Assembly: GCF_003336805.1 (NCBI RefSeq)
Contig: NZ_QFWJ01000004.1
Location: forward strand, 62,001-126,000
Reading direction: 5' to 3'
Source of the DNA: Marinospirillum perlucidum
GTDB lineage: Bacteria; Pseudomonadota; Gammaproteobacteria; Pseudomonadales; Halomonadaceae
Length of the DNA stretch: 64,000 nucleotides
The first letter of the stretch is position 1. Each line of letters starts with the position of its first letter. This document shows, in pieces, positions 9,554-18,553 of the stretch. Position numbers and translations under genes: made by a program. The notes under the pieces are model-generated. The model was not told the origin of the DNA and did no database searches. It saw only the letters and a list, made by a program, of their open reading frames with translations.

Positions 9554-11077
9554 TTACAACCAGTGGGTGACCGCCCAGAAGCCGACACCACTCATGACCA
9601 GTGTATAGGGCAGTGCCATGAGTACCATGCGGCCGTAGGACAGGCGGATCAGCGGGGCTATGGCTGAGGTCAGCAGGAACAAAAAGGCCGCCTGACCATT
9701 GGGCGTGGCGACACTGGGCAGGTTGGTGCCGGTATTGATCGCCACTGCCAGATCTTCAAAATGCGCCTGGCTGATGCTGCCGTTCATAAGAGCGGCTTTT
9801 ACTTCACTGATGTAAATCGTTGCTACAAACACATTGTCGGAAATGGCAGAAAGAATGCCATTGGCAAAAAACAGCATGCCTGGTTGCTTCTCCACGGGCT
9901 GGCTCAAGACCAGCTCAATGAATGGCTGGAAAAGATGCTGACTGTGAATGACGGCCACGATGGTGAAGAAGACCACCAGCAGAGCAGTAAAGGGCAGGGC
10001 TTCCTGAAAGGCCTTGCCGATCTGGTGTTCTTCGTTAATCCCGTTAAGGCTGGTCAAGAGCACGATGACCGCCAGTCCAATCAAACCCACCTCGGCCAGA
10101 TGCAGCGCCAGAGCAAAAACCAGAAAGACAGCTACCACGGCTTGAACCAGCAATTGAGCCGTTTCTCTGGGTGTACGTGCCTCTGTCTGGTAGCGGTCAA
10201 AGTCTTCCAGAATACTTCTAACCCTTGCGGGGAGGCGACCGGCATAGCCAAAAGCCCGTCCCAGGGGTTTGATCTTCTCCAGCAGCAGACAGGTCGTCAG
10301 ACCGGCCGCCAGTACCGGCATGCTCACGGGTGCGACCCTGAAAAAGAACTCCTTGAATCCCCAGCTGGCTTCCTTGGCGATCAGCAGGTTTTGCGGCTCG
10401 CCCACGAGGGTGGCTACCCCGCCAAGGGCCGTGCCTATGGCTCCATGCATCAGCAGTGAGCGCAAGAAACCACGGAACTGCACCAGGTCTTCGCGTTGGG
10501 CTTCAAGGATCGTCAGATCATTGCCATGGTCGTGGCCATGATTGTGGTATTCCTGACCCGAAGCCACGCGGTGATAAACCGAGTAGAAGCCGACGGCAAT
10601 GGAGATGATCACGGCCGTTACGGTAAGAGCATCAAGAAAAGCTGACAGAAGTGCGGCGCTGATACAGAAAATCAGGGATAGCAGGGATTTGGAGCGCACG
10701 CCAATGAGGATCTTGGTGAAGGTGAAAAGCAGTAGCTGCTTCATGAAGTAGATCCCGGCCACCATGAACATCAGCAGCAGGATAACTTCCAGGTTATGCC
10801 TGACCTCTTCCAGCACCATATCCGGCGTGGTCAATCCCAAGGCGACTGCCTCCAGAGCCAGCAGACCACCCGGCAGCAGTGGGTAGCACTTGAGCGCCAT
10901 GGCCAGGGTAAAAATAAATTGTGCCAACAATGCCCAGCCAGCCACGGCCGACCAGGGGCCAGGCAACCAGTGCATGATGGGGTTAATGATCAAAAACAGG
11001 AGGATCAGGTATTTGTACCAGTAGGGGGCGTTGCCGAGAAAGTTCTTGAGCAAACCCTGCGTCAGGGAAGCAGTCAT
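9554..11077 (-). CDS. nhaB: Na+/H+ antiporter NhaB
   Basis: Electrogenic sodium/proton antiporter of the inner membrane, used in salt and alkaline pH homeostasis. The 507 aa product has the usual NhaB length, about twelve helices, the N-terminal NAPYWYK segment and the conserved [21 protein letters not shown] region (near residue 145), plus [17 protein letters not shown] near the C-terminus. A Shine-Dalgarno AAGGAAA precedes the ATG. It ends at the shared terminator at 9498-9527. Such an antiporter fits a brackish or marine lifestyle. Confidence 0.95.
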   Translation of the reverse strand: MTASLTQGLLKNFLGNAPYWYKYLILLFLIINPIMHWLPGPWSAVAGWALLAQFIFTLAMALKCYPLLPGGLLALEAVALGLTTPDMVLEEVRHNLEVILLLMFMVAGIYFMKQLLLFTFTKILIGVRSKSLLSLIFCISAALLSAFLDALTVTAVIISIAVGFYSVYHRVASGQEYHNHGHDHGNDLTILEAQREDLVQFRGFLRSLLMHGAIGTALGGVATLVGEPQNLLIAKEASWGFKEFFFRVAPVSMPVLAAGLTTCLLLEKIKPLGRAFGYAGRLPARVRSILEDFDRYQTEARTPRETAQLLVQAVVAVFLVFALALHLAEVGLIGLAVIVLLTSLNGINEEHQIGKAFQEALPFTALLVVFFTIVAVIHSQHLFQPFIELVLSQPVEKQPGMLFFANGILSAISDNVFVATIYISEVKAALMNGSISQAHFEDLAVAINTGTNLPSVATPNGQAAFLFLLTSAIAPLIRLSYGRMVLMALPYTLVMSGVGFWAVTHWL

Positions 11078-11184
11078 GGTGGGTTTCCTTTTTTAGTTTT
11101 TTAGATAATTGCGATAGGTAAAGGGGATACATGGCTGTGGCCTGTAGAAATCGGTTGGATCGCCGGGATCAAATTGCGGCAAAT

Positions 11185-11205
11185 AGTGCGACAAATTACC
11201 GCACT
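11185..11205. promoter_or_regulatory. Inverted repeat, possible regulator site upstream of the SulP gene
   Basis: AGTGCG (11185-11190) and CGCACT (11200-11205) form a perfect inverted repeat around a nine-base A/T-rich centre. It lies about 150 bp upstream of the sigma-54-like promoter, a usual distance for an enhancer-binding activator. The cognate protein is unknown. Confidence 0.35.
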
Positions 11206-11351
11206 TGGCAAGCGGTAAAGTTGACTCGCGGGTTCCTGTTCAAGCTGCGTGGAATTTGCAGGCGGGTATGGTAAACTGCGCGGCTTTTCAAACCTGCCAA
11301 AGATGGGCGTTTTTCCAGGCATTTTGCTGCTTTTTTTATCAGGGGGCCGGT

Positions 11352-11367
11352 TGGCGTGCCTCTTGCA
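11352..11367 (+). promoter_or_regulatory. Candidate sigma-54 promoter of the SulP-usp operon
   Basis: TGGCGTGCCTCTTGCA has the invariant GG (11353-11354) and GC (11365-11366) ten bases apart, and matches TGGCACG-N4-TTGCA except at two positions of the -24 block. It predicts a leader of roughly 100 nt before the SulP start. Confidence 0.5.
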
Positions 11368-11481
11368 AACCCTGATTCAGGGTGACGCTCCTCTTGTATT
11401 CGTACCTGCACAAAAAACAACAACTAGCCTCGGTATTCCCGGGGAGCGGGATGTTTTTCAATCAAATGAAATGAGATGTTC

Positions 11482-12972
11482 ATGATCCAGTCTATTAAGT
11501 ACAACTGGTTTTCCAATCTACGTGGCGATTTTCTGGCCGGTATCGTAGTCGCGCTGGCGCTGGTTCCCGAAGCGATTGCCTTTTCCATCATTGCCGGAGT
11601 GGACCCCAAGGTGGGGCTTTACGCTTCTTTCTGTATTGCCGTGGTCACGGCTTTTGCCGGGGGGCGTCCCGGTATGATTTCAGCAGCCACAGGTGCCATG
11701 GCGCTATTGATGGTGACCCTGGTGAAAGATCACGGGCTGCAGTATTTGCTGGCCGCCACCGTATTGACGGGTTTGCTGCAAATCCTTGCCGGTTATCTGA
11801 AACTGGGCAATCTGATGCGTTTTGTTTCCCGCTCAGTGGTTACCGGCTTTGTGAATGCCCTGGCCATTCTGATTTTTATGGCTCAGCTGCCTGAACTGAC
11901 CAATGTGACCTGGCCAGTTTATGCTTTGACCCTGGCGGGCCTGGGCATTATTTATCTCTTCCCCTATGTACCTGTAATCGGCAAGCTGCTGCCTTCTCCG
12001 CTGGTTTGTATTATTTCCATTACTGCTGTCGCTTTGGTCTGGGGCGTGGATATCCGTACGGTAGGCGATATGGGTGAACTGCCGGATACCCTGCCGGTTT
12101 TCCTCTGGCCCGAGGTGCCGCTGAATCTGGAAACCCTGCTGATTATCCTGCCCTATTCGATCATGATGATGGTGGTGGGTTTGCTGGAATCCATGATGAC
12201 AGCCACGATTGTGGATGATTTGACCGATACCAAGAGCGACAAAAACCGTGAATGCAAGGGTCAGGGTCTGGCCAATACCATCACCGGCTTTTTTGGTGGC
12301 ATGGCCGGTTGTGCCATGATCGGCCAGTCGATCATCAATGTTAAATCCGGTGGTCGTACACGCCTTTCCACACTGGTTGCCGGTGTTTTTCTGCTGATTC
12401 TGGTGGTTTTCCTGGCGGACTGGTTGTCAGTGATTCCCATGGCAGCTCTGGTGGCTGTAATGATCATGGTCTCTATCGGTACCTTCAGTTGGGATTCAGT
12501 TATTAATCTGAAAAAGCACCCGCTTTCCACCAATATTGTCATGGTGACCACCGTCGCGGTGGTAGTGGCAACCCATAACCTGGCCATAGGGGTGTTTGTC
12601 GGGGTGCTTCTGGCTGCGCTCTTCTTTGCCAACAAGGTCGGCCATTACATGCAGGTGAAGAAGTCCATCAATGCCGAGGGCAGTGAGCGTACCTACCAGG
12701 TGGTGGGTCAGGTGTTCTTTGCCTCTTCCAGCAAGTTCCTGCAGTCCTTTGACTTCAAGGAAGTGGTTGATAAAGTGGTTATAGATCTGACAAGGGCGCA
12801 TTTCTGGGATATTACCGCTGTGGAGTCCCTGGATCGGGTGATCATCAAATTGAGGCGTGAAGGCGCGGAAGTGGAGGTCGTTGGCTTGAATGAAGCCAGT
12901 GCCACCCTGGTTGACCGTTTTGGAGTTCATGATGATCCCAAGGAAGTTGAAAAACTGATGGGAGGCCATTAA
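11482..12972 (+). CDS. SulP family anion transporter with STAS domain
   Basis: Inner-membrane SulP carrier (sulfate, bicarbonate or other anions) of about 496 aa. It has ten or more helices, the conserved start region [23 protein letters not shown] split over residues 12-35, and a C-terminal STAS domain from about residue 395 containing [17 protein letters not shown]. An in-frame ATG six bases earlier (11476) is possible; GAGA before 11482 favours the later one. The substrate is not readable from sequence. The universal stress gene starts five bases after its stop, and a PII-like/CBS pair lies nearby on the other strand. Confidence 0.88.
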   Translation: MIQSIKYNWFSNLRGDFLAGIVVALALVPEAIAFSIIAGVDPKVGLYASFCIAVVTAFAGGRPGMISAATGAMALLMVTLVKDHGLQYLLAATVLTGLLQILAGYLKLGNLMRFVSRSVVTGFVNALAILIFMAQLPELTNVTWPVYALTLAGLGIIYLFPYVPVIGKLLPSPLVCIISITAVALVWGVDIRTVGDMGELPDTLPVFLWPEVPLNLETLLIILPYSIMMMVVGLLESMMTATIVDDLTDTKSDKNRECKGQGLANTITGFFGGMAGCAMIGQSIINVKSGGRTRLSTLVAGVFLLILVVFLADWLSVIPMAALVAVMIMVSIGTFSWDSVINLKKHPLSTNIVMVTTVAVVVATHNLAIGVFVGVLLAALFFANKVGHYMQVKKSINAEGSERTYQVVGQVFFASSSKFLQSFDFKEVVDKVVIDLTRAHFWDITAVESLDRVIIKLRREGAEVEVVGLNEASATLVDRFGVHDDPKEVEKLMGGH

Positions 12973-12976
12973 AACA

Positions 12977-13831
12977 ATGAAACAGATACTTGCATGCATA
13001 GACGGCTCCCAGGCTGCTGAAGCGGTATGTGATGCTGCTGCCTGGGCGAGCCTGGAGGTCAACCGTCCACTGGTTCTTTTGCACGTGCTGGATAAAAGCA
13101 TCTATCCCGCCAAGACGGACATGAGCGGTAATCTGGGTCTGGGAAGTCGTGACCATCTGCTTGAAGAGCTGGCCGAACTGGATGCCAAGCGCAGCAAGCT
13201 GGCTCTGGAGCAGGGTAAGCAGCAACTCAAGGCGGCGGCAGAAAGAGTCAAGGCTGCAGGTGTTGAGGCACCGGAAACCCGTCAGCGCCATGGTCACTTT
13301 GTCGAAACCCTGGCTGACCTGCAGGAAGATACCCGTATTCTGGTGATGGGGCGTCAGGGTGAAGATCATGGTGATGCCCAGGAAATCGGTGGCAATCTGG
13401 AAAGTGTTATCCGCACGCTGAGTTGCCGAATCCTGATCACGCCTCCCGGTTTTACCCGCCCTAGCAAGGTTTTGCTGGCCTATGATGGCAGCGCCACGGC
13501 CAAGAAGGTGCTTTATATCATGGCTCGCAGCCCTCTGTGCAAAGGCTTGCCTTTTCATTTACTGATGGTGGGTGAGAAGACGGATAAGAACCAGCAGTTG
13601 CTGGATGCGGCCCAGCAGGAAATGCAGGAGCAGGGACACCAGGAGGTGACAACGGCGATTCGTTCAGGTGAAGTGGAAGAAACTCTGCTGGCTTACCGTG
13701 AAGAGCAGCAGCTGGATCTGATTATTATGGGTGCCTACGGGCATTCGCGCATTCGCCAGTTCCTGGTTGGTAGCACCACCACCAATCTGTTACGCAAAAC
13801 TTCTGTCCCGCTGCTGTTGATGCGCCAATAG
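12977..13831 (+). CDS. Tandem-domain universal stress protein
   Basis: Cytoplasmic UspA-type protein of 284 aa built of two Usp domains (about 1-150 and 160-284). The second ends with the nucleotide-binding G-2x-G-9x-G(S/T) type motif in MGAYGHSRIRQFLVGSTTTNLL; the first has the related MGRQGEDHG segment but is more degenerate. GGGAGG within the end of the SulP gene serves as ribosome site, so the two are cotranscribed. Usp domains next to SulP carriers may modulate transport, but this is inference. Confidence 0.88.
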   Translation: MKQILACIDGSQAAEAVCDAAAWASLEVNRPLVLLHVLDKSIYPAKTDMSGNLGLGSRDHLLEELAELDAKRSKLALEQGKQQLKAAAERVKAAGVEAPETRQRHGHFVETLADLQEDTRILVMGRQGEDHGDAQEIGGNLESVIRTLSCRILITPPGFTRPSKVLLAYDGSATAKKVLYIMARSPLCKGLPFHLLMVGEKTDKNQQLLDAAQQEMQEQGHQEVTTAIRSGEVEETLLAYREEQQLDLIIMGAYGHSRIRQFLVGSTTTNLLRKTSVPLLLMRQ

Positions 13832-13838
13832 CCCACTT

Positions 13839-13858
13839 GGCCCTGCATTCGCAGGGCC
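13839..13858. terminator. Hairpin between convergent usp and CBS genes
   Basis: Perfect eight-base-pair stem GGCCCTGC / GCAGGGCC with an ATTC tetraloop just after the usp stop. The following T content is low, so it may be a weak terminator or an mRNA-protecting hairpin serving both converging transcripts. Confidence 0.55.
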
Positions 13859-13872
13859 TGGTTTCTCTCGGT

Positions 13873-14280
13873 CTATACCTGGCTTTCGGTTTCCTCGTTG
13901 ATGTCTTCCAGGAGCACATCAATGATGTCATCCATGGCCACCAGGCCGAGCATTTCATTGTTTTCCAGCACCAGCACCCGCTTGACCCGGCTTTGTACCA
14001 TCATGGCTGCCACATGCTTGACCGCGAGATCGGCACCGACGGAAATGACCGGTTTGGCGCAGGCGTCATAGACATTCAGCAGGTCGATATCACCATCCTC
14101 GGCAATGACCAGTTTGAGAATGTTGGTGTAGGTAATCAGTCCCCAGGCATCCTGATCATTTTGTTTTTCGACCACCAGGGATTTGAGGCGGTGGCGTTTC
14201 ATCTTGGCCAGGGCTTCGCGTAACTTGGCGAAGGGTGAGATGGTTACCACATCACGAACCATGACGTCCTTAGCTTGCAT
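13873..14280 (-). CDS. CBS-domain pair protein
   Basis: Cytoplasmic 135 aa protein consisting of two CBS motifs (about residues 1-60 and 70-130), a Bateman module that normally binds adenine nucleotides. Typical elements are MQAKDVMVRDVVTI, LVVEKQNDQDAWGLITYTNIL and VLENNEMLGLVAMDDIIDVLL. It starts 11 bases after the PII-like gene, so the two form an operon. With the PII-like protein it probably senses energy or nucleotide state and may act on the adjacent SulP carrier or the exchangers nearby. Confidence 0.87.
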   Translation of the reverse strand: MQAKDVMVRDVVTISPFAKLREALAKMKRHRLKSLVVEKQNDQDAWGLITYTNILKLVIAEDGDIDLLNVYDACAKPVISVGADLAVKHVAAMMVQSRVKRVLVLENNEMLGLVAMDDIIDVLLEDINEETESQV

Positions 14281-14291
14281 CTTGAATCCCC

Positions 14292-14642
14292 TTAGTTCTT
14301 GTCGCGCAGATATTCTTCAAATTGGTCGATTTGGGTCGGATCTATGCCGCCCAGGTGTTCCAGAGGCAGAGTGAAAACCACCCCGCGGGAGTTGTGGCCG
14401 TCCGGCATAACCTGGTTTTGAATGCATTTCAGCACTTCCAGAGAGAGGCCTTTTTCCAGAACCATCATCAACACCGTTTGTCCGCCTTCAAAAGACAGGC
14501 CGAAGAGGGTCTTTTTGGGGGTGTTGCTGATCCCCCGGCCGGAGAGGACGGTGATACCGCCTGCACCCAATTCCTTGGCGGCATCGGTACAGGGTTGTTC
14601 CAGTTCTTCGGGAATAATAGCGACCAGTACAGAAAACTTCAT
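14292..14642 (-). CDS. PII-like (GlnB-fold) regulatory protein
   Basis: A 116 aa cytoplasmic protein with the ferredoxin-like PII fold. GAGGITVLSGRGISN (about 26-40) aligns with the beta1-T-loop entry of GlnB, and the region VMPDGHNSRGVVFTLPLEHLGGID corresponds to the C-terminal nucleotide-binding strand. The T-loop lacks the uridylylated Tyr context of true GlnB/GlnK, so it is a non-canonical PII of the kind tied to transporters (SbtB/CPII-like) rather than nitrogen control. GAGGTG precedes the ATG. It leads the CBS gene. Confidence 0.72.
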   Translation of the reverse strand: MKFSVLVAIIPEELEQPCTDAAKELGAGGITVLSGRGISNTPKKTLFGLSFEGGQTVLMMVLEKGLSLEVLKCIQNQVMPDGHNSRGVVFTLPLEHLGGIDPTQIDQFEEYLRDKN

Positions 14643-14827
14643 GGTTGCACCTCTGTCATGGATGTAATGACTTCACGCTACCAGAAAGTGGGCACTGAGT
14701 CATGGTTAAAGCTGAGACACTTTGCATCTGGTTCCCTAATTCGGCAGATGTATGCTTTACTGAAAAAGAGGCTTGAAAACTTCAGATTTATTCAAGCTCC
14801 CTGATAGACAAGACAAAGAGGTTATTC

Positions 14828-15178
14828 ATGCTGAAAATGAAAGCATTGTTTGTAGGCTTGGGCTTGGTTCTGCTGCTGGATGGCTGTGCCACGGTCGGTC
14901 AGCCTTATGCCGAACACAAGGTTAATCAGCTGGAAGTGGGCGAAACGACTCGTTCTGAAGTGGAAGAGCTGTTTGGTGCTCCCTGGCGGGTCGGGCTGGA
15001 AAGCGGCCAACAGACCTGGACTTACGGCTATTATCGCTACAGCCTCTTTTCCGATGCCCAAACCAGTGATCTGGTCGTCCGCTATGATGAGGAGGGTAAG
15101 GTCGCTTCCTATACCTATAACCGCACTACGGCTGCTGACCAAGGCCCTGCCCGAAGAGCCGGAACTGCCGGACCCTAG
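14828..15178 (+). CDS. Small lipoprotein with SmpA/OmlA (BamE)-like domain
   Basis: A 116 aa outer-membrane-type lipoprotein: signal peptide ending in the lipobox LLDGC (Cys20), then a domain with LEVGETTRSEVEELFGAPWRV followed by a beta hairpin ending in VVRYDEEGKVASYTY, the pattern of BamE-like folds. It is not BamE itself; these paralogues have no assigned role. The stop overlaps the ribosome site of the next gene, so both are cotranscribed. Confidence 0.75.
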   Translation: MLKMKALFVGLGLVLLLDGCATVGQPYAEHKVNQLEVGETTRSEVEELFGAPWRVGLESGQQTWTYGYYRYSLFSDAQTSDLVVRYDEEGKVASYTYNRTTAADQGPARRAGTAGP

Positions 15179-15188
15179 GAGGGGAGGT

Positions 15189-15434
15189 ATGAGTAGCGCA
15201 GAGGTTCGCCCCGGAATATATCGCCACTTCAAGGGTGGCGATTATGAGGTTTTGTATCTGGCCCGCCACGCAGAAACCGATGAGTACCTGGTGATTTATC
15301 GCCAGTTATATGGCGATCACACCTGCTGGGCCAGACCACAGAAGAGCTTTAGCGAGCTTGTTGAGGATGCTAGTGGAGAGCCGGTTACCCGTTTTACTCG
15401 AGTGGGTGACCGGCCCGACAAGCCCTTGGACTAG
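15189..15434 (+). CDS. DUF1653 family protein
   Basis: An 81 aa protein beginning at the ATG at 15189, six bases after AGGAGG, inside a longer open frame. It matches DUF1653: RPGIYRHFKGGDYEVLYLAR, ETDEYLVIYRQLYGD and WARPQKSFSELVE are the characteristic segments. The fold is a small beta-rich domain; no function is established. Its last four bases (CTAG) are shared with the stop of the converging CPA2 exchanger gene. Confidence 0.85.
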   Translation: MSSAEVRPGIYRHFKGGDYEVLYLARHAETDEYLVIYRQLYGDHTCWARPQKSFSELVEDASGEPVTRFTRVGDRPDKPLD

Positions 15435-17002
15435 CTGGGCTGTTCCACTCTTTTAACCAGATGCTCCTGGTTGTTTTCCTGCATCAGGTGCTCAGCCAGA
15501 CCTATGCCGGTTTCAGCAAAGGTGAGGTGGGTGTAATCGGCACCCGCATCGGTAATGGCCTTGGCGTGATCGGGGTAGAGACTGTGGCCGATAATCAGCC
15601 CCTTGAAGCCGCCATCACGCAGTTTGCGGGTCGCCAGTACCTTGGCTTCCACATCATTGGCGGCCAGGATAACTGACTTGAGGTGAGGCATCTCCAGGCG
15701 TTTCCAGAGCATCAGGTCTTCAGCATCGGCAAAGACGACATTCATGCCAGCATTGCAGTGGGTTTCCACCTTCATGGGGTCGGAATCCAGCCCCACCACC
15801 GAATAGCCTTTGTCAGCCAGATGCATGTAGGCTGCTGTCCCTGTGCGGCCCATACCGATGACCAGTACCTCCTCCTTGATATACAGCGGCTGCTCGTCCG
15901 GGTGAAAGCCCTTGCGTTCAAAGCGAACCAGGAAGGGACTCCATTTTTCATAGAGCTGATGGACGATGCGATTGAGGAAGGCCGAGGCGACGAAGGAAAG
16001 AGCCACGGTGAGGGCCAGGGGAACCAGCCATTCCGGAAGTACCACGCTGGCAACGATCAGACCGAATTCACTGTAGTTGGCCAGAGTCAGGCTGCTGAGA
16101 AATGAGCTGCGTGCCCGGAGTTTAAAGCCATTGAGCAGAAAGAAGAAAAGAATGCCTTTCAAGGGCAGGGCGACCAGAGCGATCAGGGCGAAGGTCCAGG
16201 CCTGGAGATCGGGGAGGCCATCAATGCCGATATGCAGGAAAAAGCCAACCAGAAAGATTTCCTTGATACTCCAGAGGGCTTTGGAAAGTTCGTGGGCCCG
16301 GGGATGATTGGCCAGCAGCGCACCAAAGGCCAGGGCACCCAGTTCTGAACTGAGCCCAACACTTTCGAAGCCATAGCCACCCACCAGGGCCAGTAACAGG
16401 CCCAGAAGAACAAGCAGTTCATCGTGCCCGCTCATGTCCAGCAGACGGTAGATCAACGGGCGTAACAAGGGCAAAGCAAAGACCATCAGGGCCCAGGCCG
16501 AAGGCGTTTTGCCGCTGGCCAGGCTCATTACGAAAAGGGCAATCAGGTCCTGAATGATGAGGATGCCGATGGCGACCCGCCCGTGAAAGGCTCTTAACTC
16601 CTTTTTGCTTTCCAGTACCTTGGCAGCCAGAACCGTACTGGAGAAGGACAGGGCGATGGCCAGCATCAGTGCCGTATAAAGAGTGACTTCCAGCAGCAGA
16701 TAGAGACCGGCTGTAAAAATCGCTGAGCTGATTACGAAGTGAAGCAGACCGCCGCCGATGACTTCTGGCTTGAAGAGGCTCTTGATCTTGAGTTTCAGGC
16801 CAACAGTGAACAGGAGGAGGAGTACCCCCAGATGAGCCAGATGACCCAAGGCATCCGTACTTTCCACTGGCAGGTTCAGAAAATCGCCGGATGCAGCTAT
16901 GGCAAAACCGGCAGTCAGGTAGCCTACCAAGGGCGGTAGGCCCAGGCGTTGAACCCCCAATCCCAGTACAAAGGCGAAAACGATCCAGACGGCTTCAATC
17001 AT
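15431..17002 (-). CDS. CPA2 cation/proton antiporter with TrkA-N domain (KefB-like)
   Basis: Inner-membrane monovalent cation:proton exchanger of 523 aa. About twelve helices fill residues 1-370, followed by a cytoplasmic Rossmann (RCK/TrkA-N) domain beginning near VLVIGMGRTGTAAYMHL with the GxGxxG nucleotide motif and Asp in VVGLDSDP. It is shorter than KefB/KefC (about 600 aa) because the C-terminal tail is missing, like the YbaL-type shorter members. Potassium efflux is the likely role. Confidence 0.85.
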   Translation of the reverse strand: MIEAVWIVFAFVLGLGVQRLGLPPLVGYLTAGFAIAASGDFLNLPVESTDALGHLAHLGVLLLLFTVGLKLKIKSLFKPEVIGGGLLHFVISSAIFTAGLYLLLEVTLYTALMLAIALSFSSTVLAAKVLESKKELRAFHGRVAIGILIIQDLIALFVMSLASGKTPSAWALMVFALPLLRPLIYRLLDMSGHDELLVLLGLLLALVGGYGFESVGLSSELGALAFGALLANHPRAHELSKALWSIKEIFLVGFFLHIGIDGLPDLQAWTFALIALVALPLKGILFFFLLNGFKLRARSSFLSSLTLANYSEFGLIVASVVLPEWLVPLALTVALSFVASAFLNRIVHQLYEKWSPFLVRFERKGFHPDEQPLYIKEEVLVIGMGRTGTAAYMHLADKGYSVVGLDSDPMKVETHCNAGMNVVFADAEDLMLWKRLEMPHLKSVILAANDVEAKVLATRKLRDGGFKGLIIGHSLYPDHAKAITDAGADYTHLTFAETGIGLAEHLMQENNQEHLVKRVEQPS

Positions 17003-17026
17003 GGGTACTTATTCCTGTGTTCGGTC

Positions 17027-17380
17027 TTACGCTTGTCGCAAGAGTTGTGTCGGCGGAACCTTGCCTTCACTGATCAGCTGATCGATCGCCTGGGTGACTT
17101 CGGTGATCTCGGAAAGGTTGGCGGTTTCGATTTGCATTTCTACCTGGGGGGTGATGGCGCACTCGCCGGGTAATTGCGTGGGTGATTCCAGTAGAGCCTG
17201 CATTCTGGGTACAAAAATATATCTCAGCCACTGTTGCAGCGTCATGGAATCGACGCAAAAGGGTTCTTGGCTTTCAAAAGCCTGAGGCGCAGGTTGGCTG
17301 ACCTGCCAGTGGCCTTGTTGGTCCAGACGTTGCTGAAGTAGATAAAGGAGCTTATAGAGCAGTTTTTTGCGTGCTTGCAT
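17027..17380 (-). CDS. YqcC family (DUF446) protein
   Basis: A 117 aa soluble protein with the DUF446 signature: SQEPFCVDSMTLQQWLRYIF followed by VPRMQALL and an LPGECAITP-type segment. In Enterobacteria, yqcC sits next to the pseudouridine synthase truC; here it stands alone between the exchanger and the flagellar cluster. Function unknown. No strong ribosome site is visible, so the exact start is less certain. Confidence 0.75.
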   Translation of the reverse strand: MQARKKLLYKLLYLLQQRLDQQGHWQVSQPAPQAFESQEPFCVDSMTLQQWLRYIFVPRMQALLESPTQLPGECAITPQVEMQIETANLSEITEVTQAIDQLISEGKVPPTQLLRQA

Positions 17381-17501
17381 GGTTGTTTGGATATTTTCTG
17401 AATTCTGATCGGATCAGGGTAATAGTAAAGCATCCTGATTAGACAGACCAAGCCTATCTCCAGTCGTGGAGGCAGGGTGGATAAAAAATCACCCTGCAAT
17501 G

Positions 17502-17525
17502 CAGGCGGCAGACTTTTGCCGCCTG
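17502..17525. repeat. Palindromic repeat hairpin 1 (REP-like)
   Basis: Nine-base-pair stem CAGGCGGCA / TGCCGCCTG with a six-base loop. The same AATGCAGGCGGCA start and TTGCCGCC return arm recur at 18554-18573 after flgC. There is no T tract, so a REP-like repeat is more likely than a terminator. Confidence 0.5.
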
Positions 17526-17606
17526 ACCGGCCACCCCCGCTTTGAAAAATGCATTAGCTAAACAAGATTTTGTGTAGATCAGTGATATTAAAGGATATTT
17601 TATTTG

Positions 17607-17622
17607 TGGCACGTTAATTGAA
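17607..17622 (+). promoter_or_regulatory. Candidate sigma-54 promoter of flgBCDE
   Basis: TGGCACG-TTAA-TTGAA fits the sigma-54 -24 block exactly, with correct ten-base spacing after GG; the -12 dinucleotide is GA instead of GC. It lies 32 bases upstream of the flgB ATG. The perfect sigma-54 site before flgF supports this reading. Confidence 0.6.
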
Positions 17623-17653
17623 TGCTATAAAGCAAAGAAATTCGGAGGACGCC

Positions 17654-18052
17654 ATGTCAATCAACTTCAACAATGCTCTGGGTATTCATGCTGATGCTTT
17701 GAATGTGCGTAGCCAGCGGGCAGAAATCCTGGCCAACAACCTGGCCAACAGTGATACGCCGGGCTACAAAGCTCGCGATTTGGATTTCAAGGGTATTCTG
17801 CAGGGCGAGTATGAAAACCGCGAGCGTATGCAGTTGGAGCGCACCCAAAATCGGCACATCCCTGCCGAAGGGGTTCTAGTTGACTCGGCATTGAAGTTCC
17901 GGATTCCTCATCAGCCAGCCATTGATGGCAACACCGTTGAAGCGGATATCGAGCAGGCTGAATTTTCCCAGAATGCCATGGACTTTCAAGCCAGCTTCAC
18001 CTTTTTGAACAGCAAGTTTTCCGGCTTGACTAAAGCCATGAAGAACCAATAG
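17654..18052 (+). CDS. flgB: Flagellar proximal rod protein FlgB
   Basis: Proximal rod subunit of the flagellar basal body. I place the start at 17654, seven bases after GGAGG, giving 132 aa (family about 135); an upstream in-frame ATG lacks a ribosome site. The N-terminal rod motif NNLANSDTPGYKARDLDF and the C-terminal amphipathic helix MDFQASFTFLNSKFSGLTKAM are characteristic. It is the first gene of flgBCDE; flgA, flgM and flgN are not adjacent here. Confidence 0.95.
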   Translation: MSINFNNALGIHADALNVRSQRAEILANNLANSDTPGYKARDLDFKGILQGEYENRERMQLERTQNRHIPAEGVLVDSALKFRIPHQPAIDGNTVEADIEQAEFSQNAMDFQASFTFLNSKFSGLTKAMKNQ

Positions 18053-18063
18053 GAGTCTAGCTG

Positions 18064-18537
18064 ATGTCACTGAATAATATTTTTCATATTGCTGGCAGCG
18101 GCATGAACGCACAAAGCGTGCGGCTGAACACGACCGCCTCCAACCTGGCTAACGCCCAGAGTGTGAGTTCTTCTGTGGAAGAGACCTACCGGGCTCGTAA
18201 GCCGGTTTTTGCCCCCATGCTGGAGCGTTACAAGCAGGGCATTACCGATGAATACGGTTTCCAGAATCCTACAACCAGTTTTAATCCTCGTGATGTGGCC
18301 GGTGAGGGCGTCAATGTTCTGGGTATTGTGGAAAGCAACCAGGAGCTGCAGATGCGCCATGAGCCCAATCACCCCATGGCTAATGAAGAAGGTTATGTTT
18401 TCTACCCCAACGTCAATGTGGTGGAGGAAATGACTGACATGCTGGCTGCTTCCCGGTCTTTCCAGACCAATGTGGAAGTCATGAATACCAGCAAGCAGAT
18501 GATGCAGCGTGTGCTGACCCTGGGTCAGGGTGCCTGA
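18064..18537 (+). CDS. flgC: Flagellar proximal rod protein FlgC
   Basis: Proximal rod subunit. It has 157 aa with the N-terminal SGMNAQSVRLNTTASNLANA motif (flagellar basal-body rod domain), a central insert, and the C-terminal MLAASRSFQTNVEVMNTSKQ helix shared by rod/hook proteins. Eleven bases separate it from flgB. A REP-like hairpin at 18554-18573 follows and separates it from flgD. Confidence 0.96.
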   Translation: MSLNNIFHIAGSGMNAQSVRLNTTASNLANAQSVSSSVEETYRARKPVFAPMLERYKQGITDEYGFQNPTTSFNPRDVAGEGVNVLGIVESNQELQMRHEPNHPMANEEGYVFYPNVNVVEEMTDMLAASRSFQTNVEVMNTSKQMMQRVLTLGQGA

Positions 18538-18553
18538 GGCTGATTTGAATGCA

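Larger units (their letters stand above)
11078..11475. other. 398-bp non-coding interval between nhaB and the SulP gene
   Basis: No credible gene lies here; short ORFs on both strands lack ribosome sites and family-like composition. The interval holds the divergent control signals of nhaB and the SulP gene, including an inverted repeat at 11185-11205 and a sigma-54-like promoter at 11352-11367, which are listed separately. Confidence 0.7.

Noticed and set aside
12496-13558. Long minus-strand frames over the SulP/usp junction
   Set aside because: Both plus-strand genes are well supported; the antisense frames have no ribosome sites or domain features.
15431-15434. Programmed frameshift or gene fusion at the CTAG overlap
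   Set aside because: The two genes simply converge and share the self-complementary CTAG, which is a stop on both strands.
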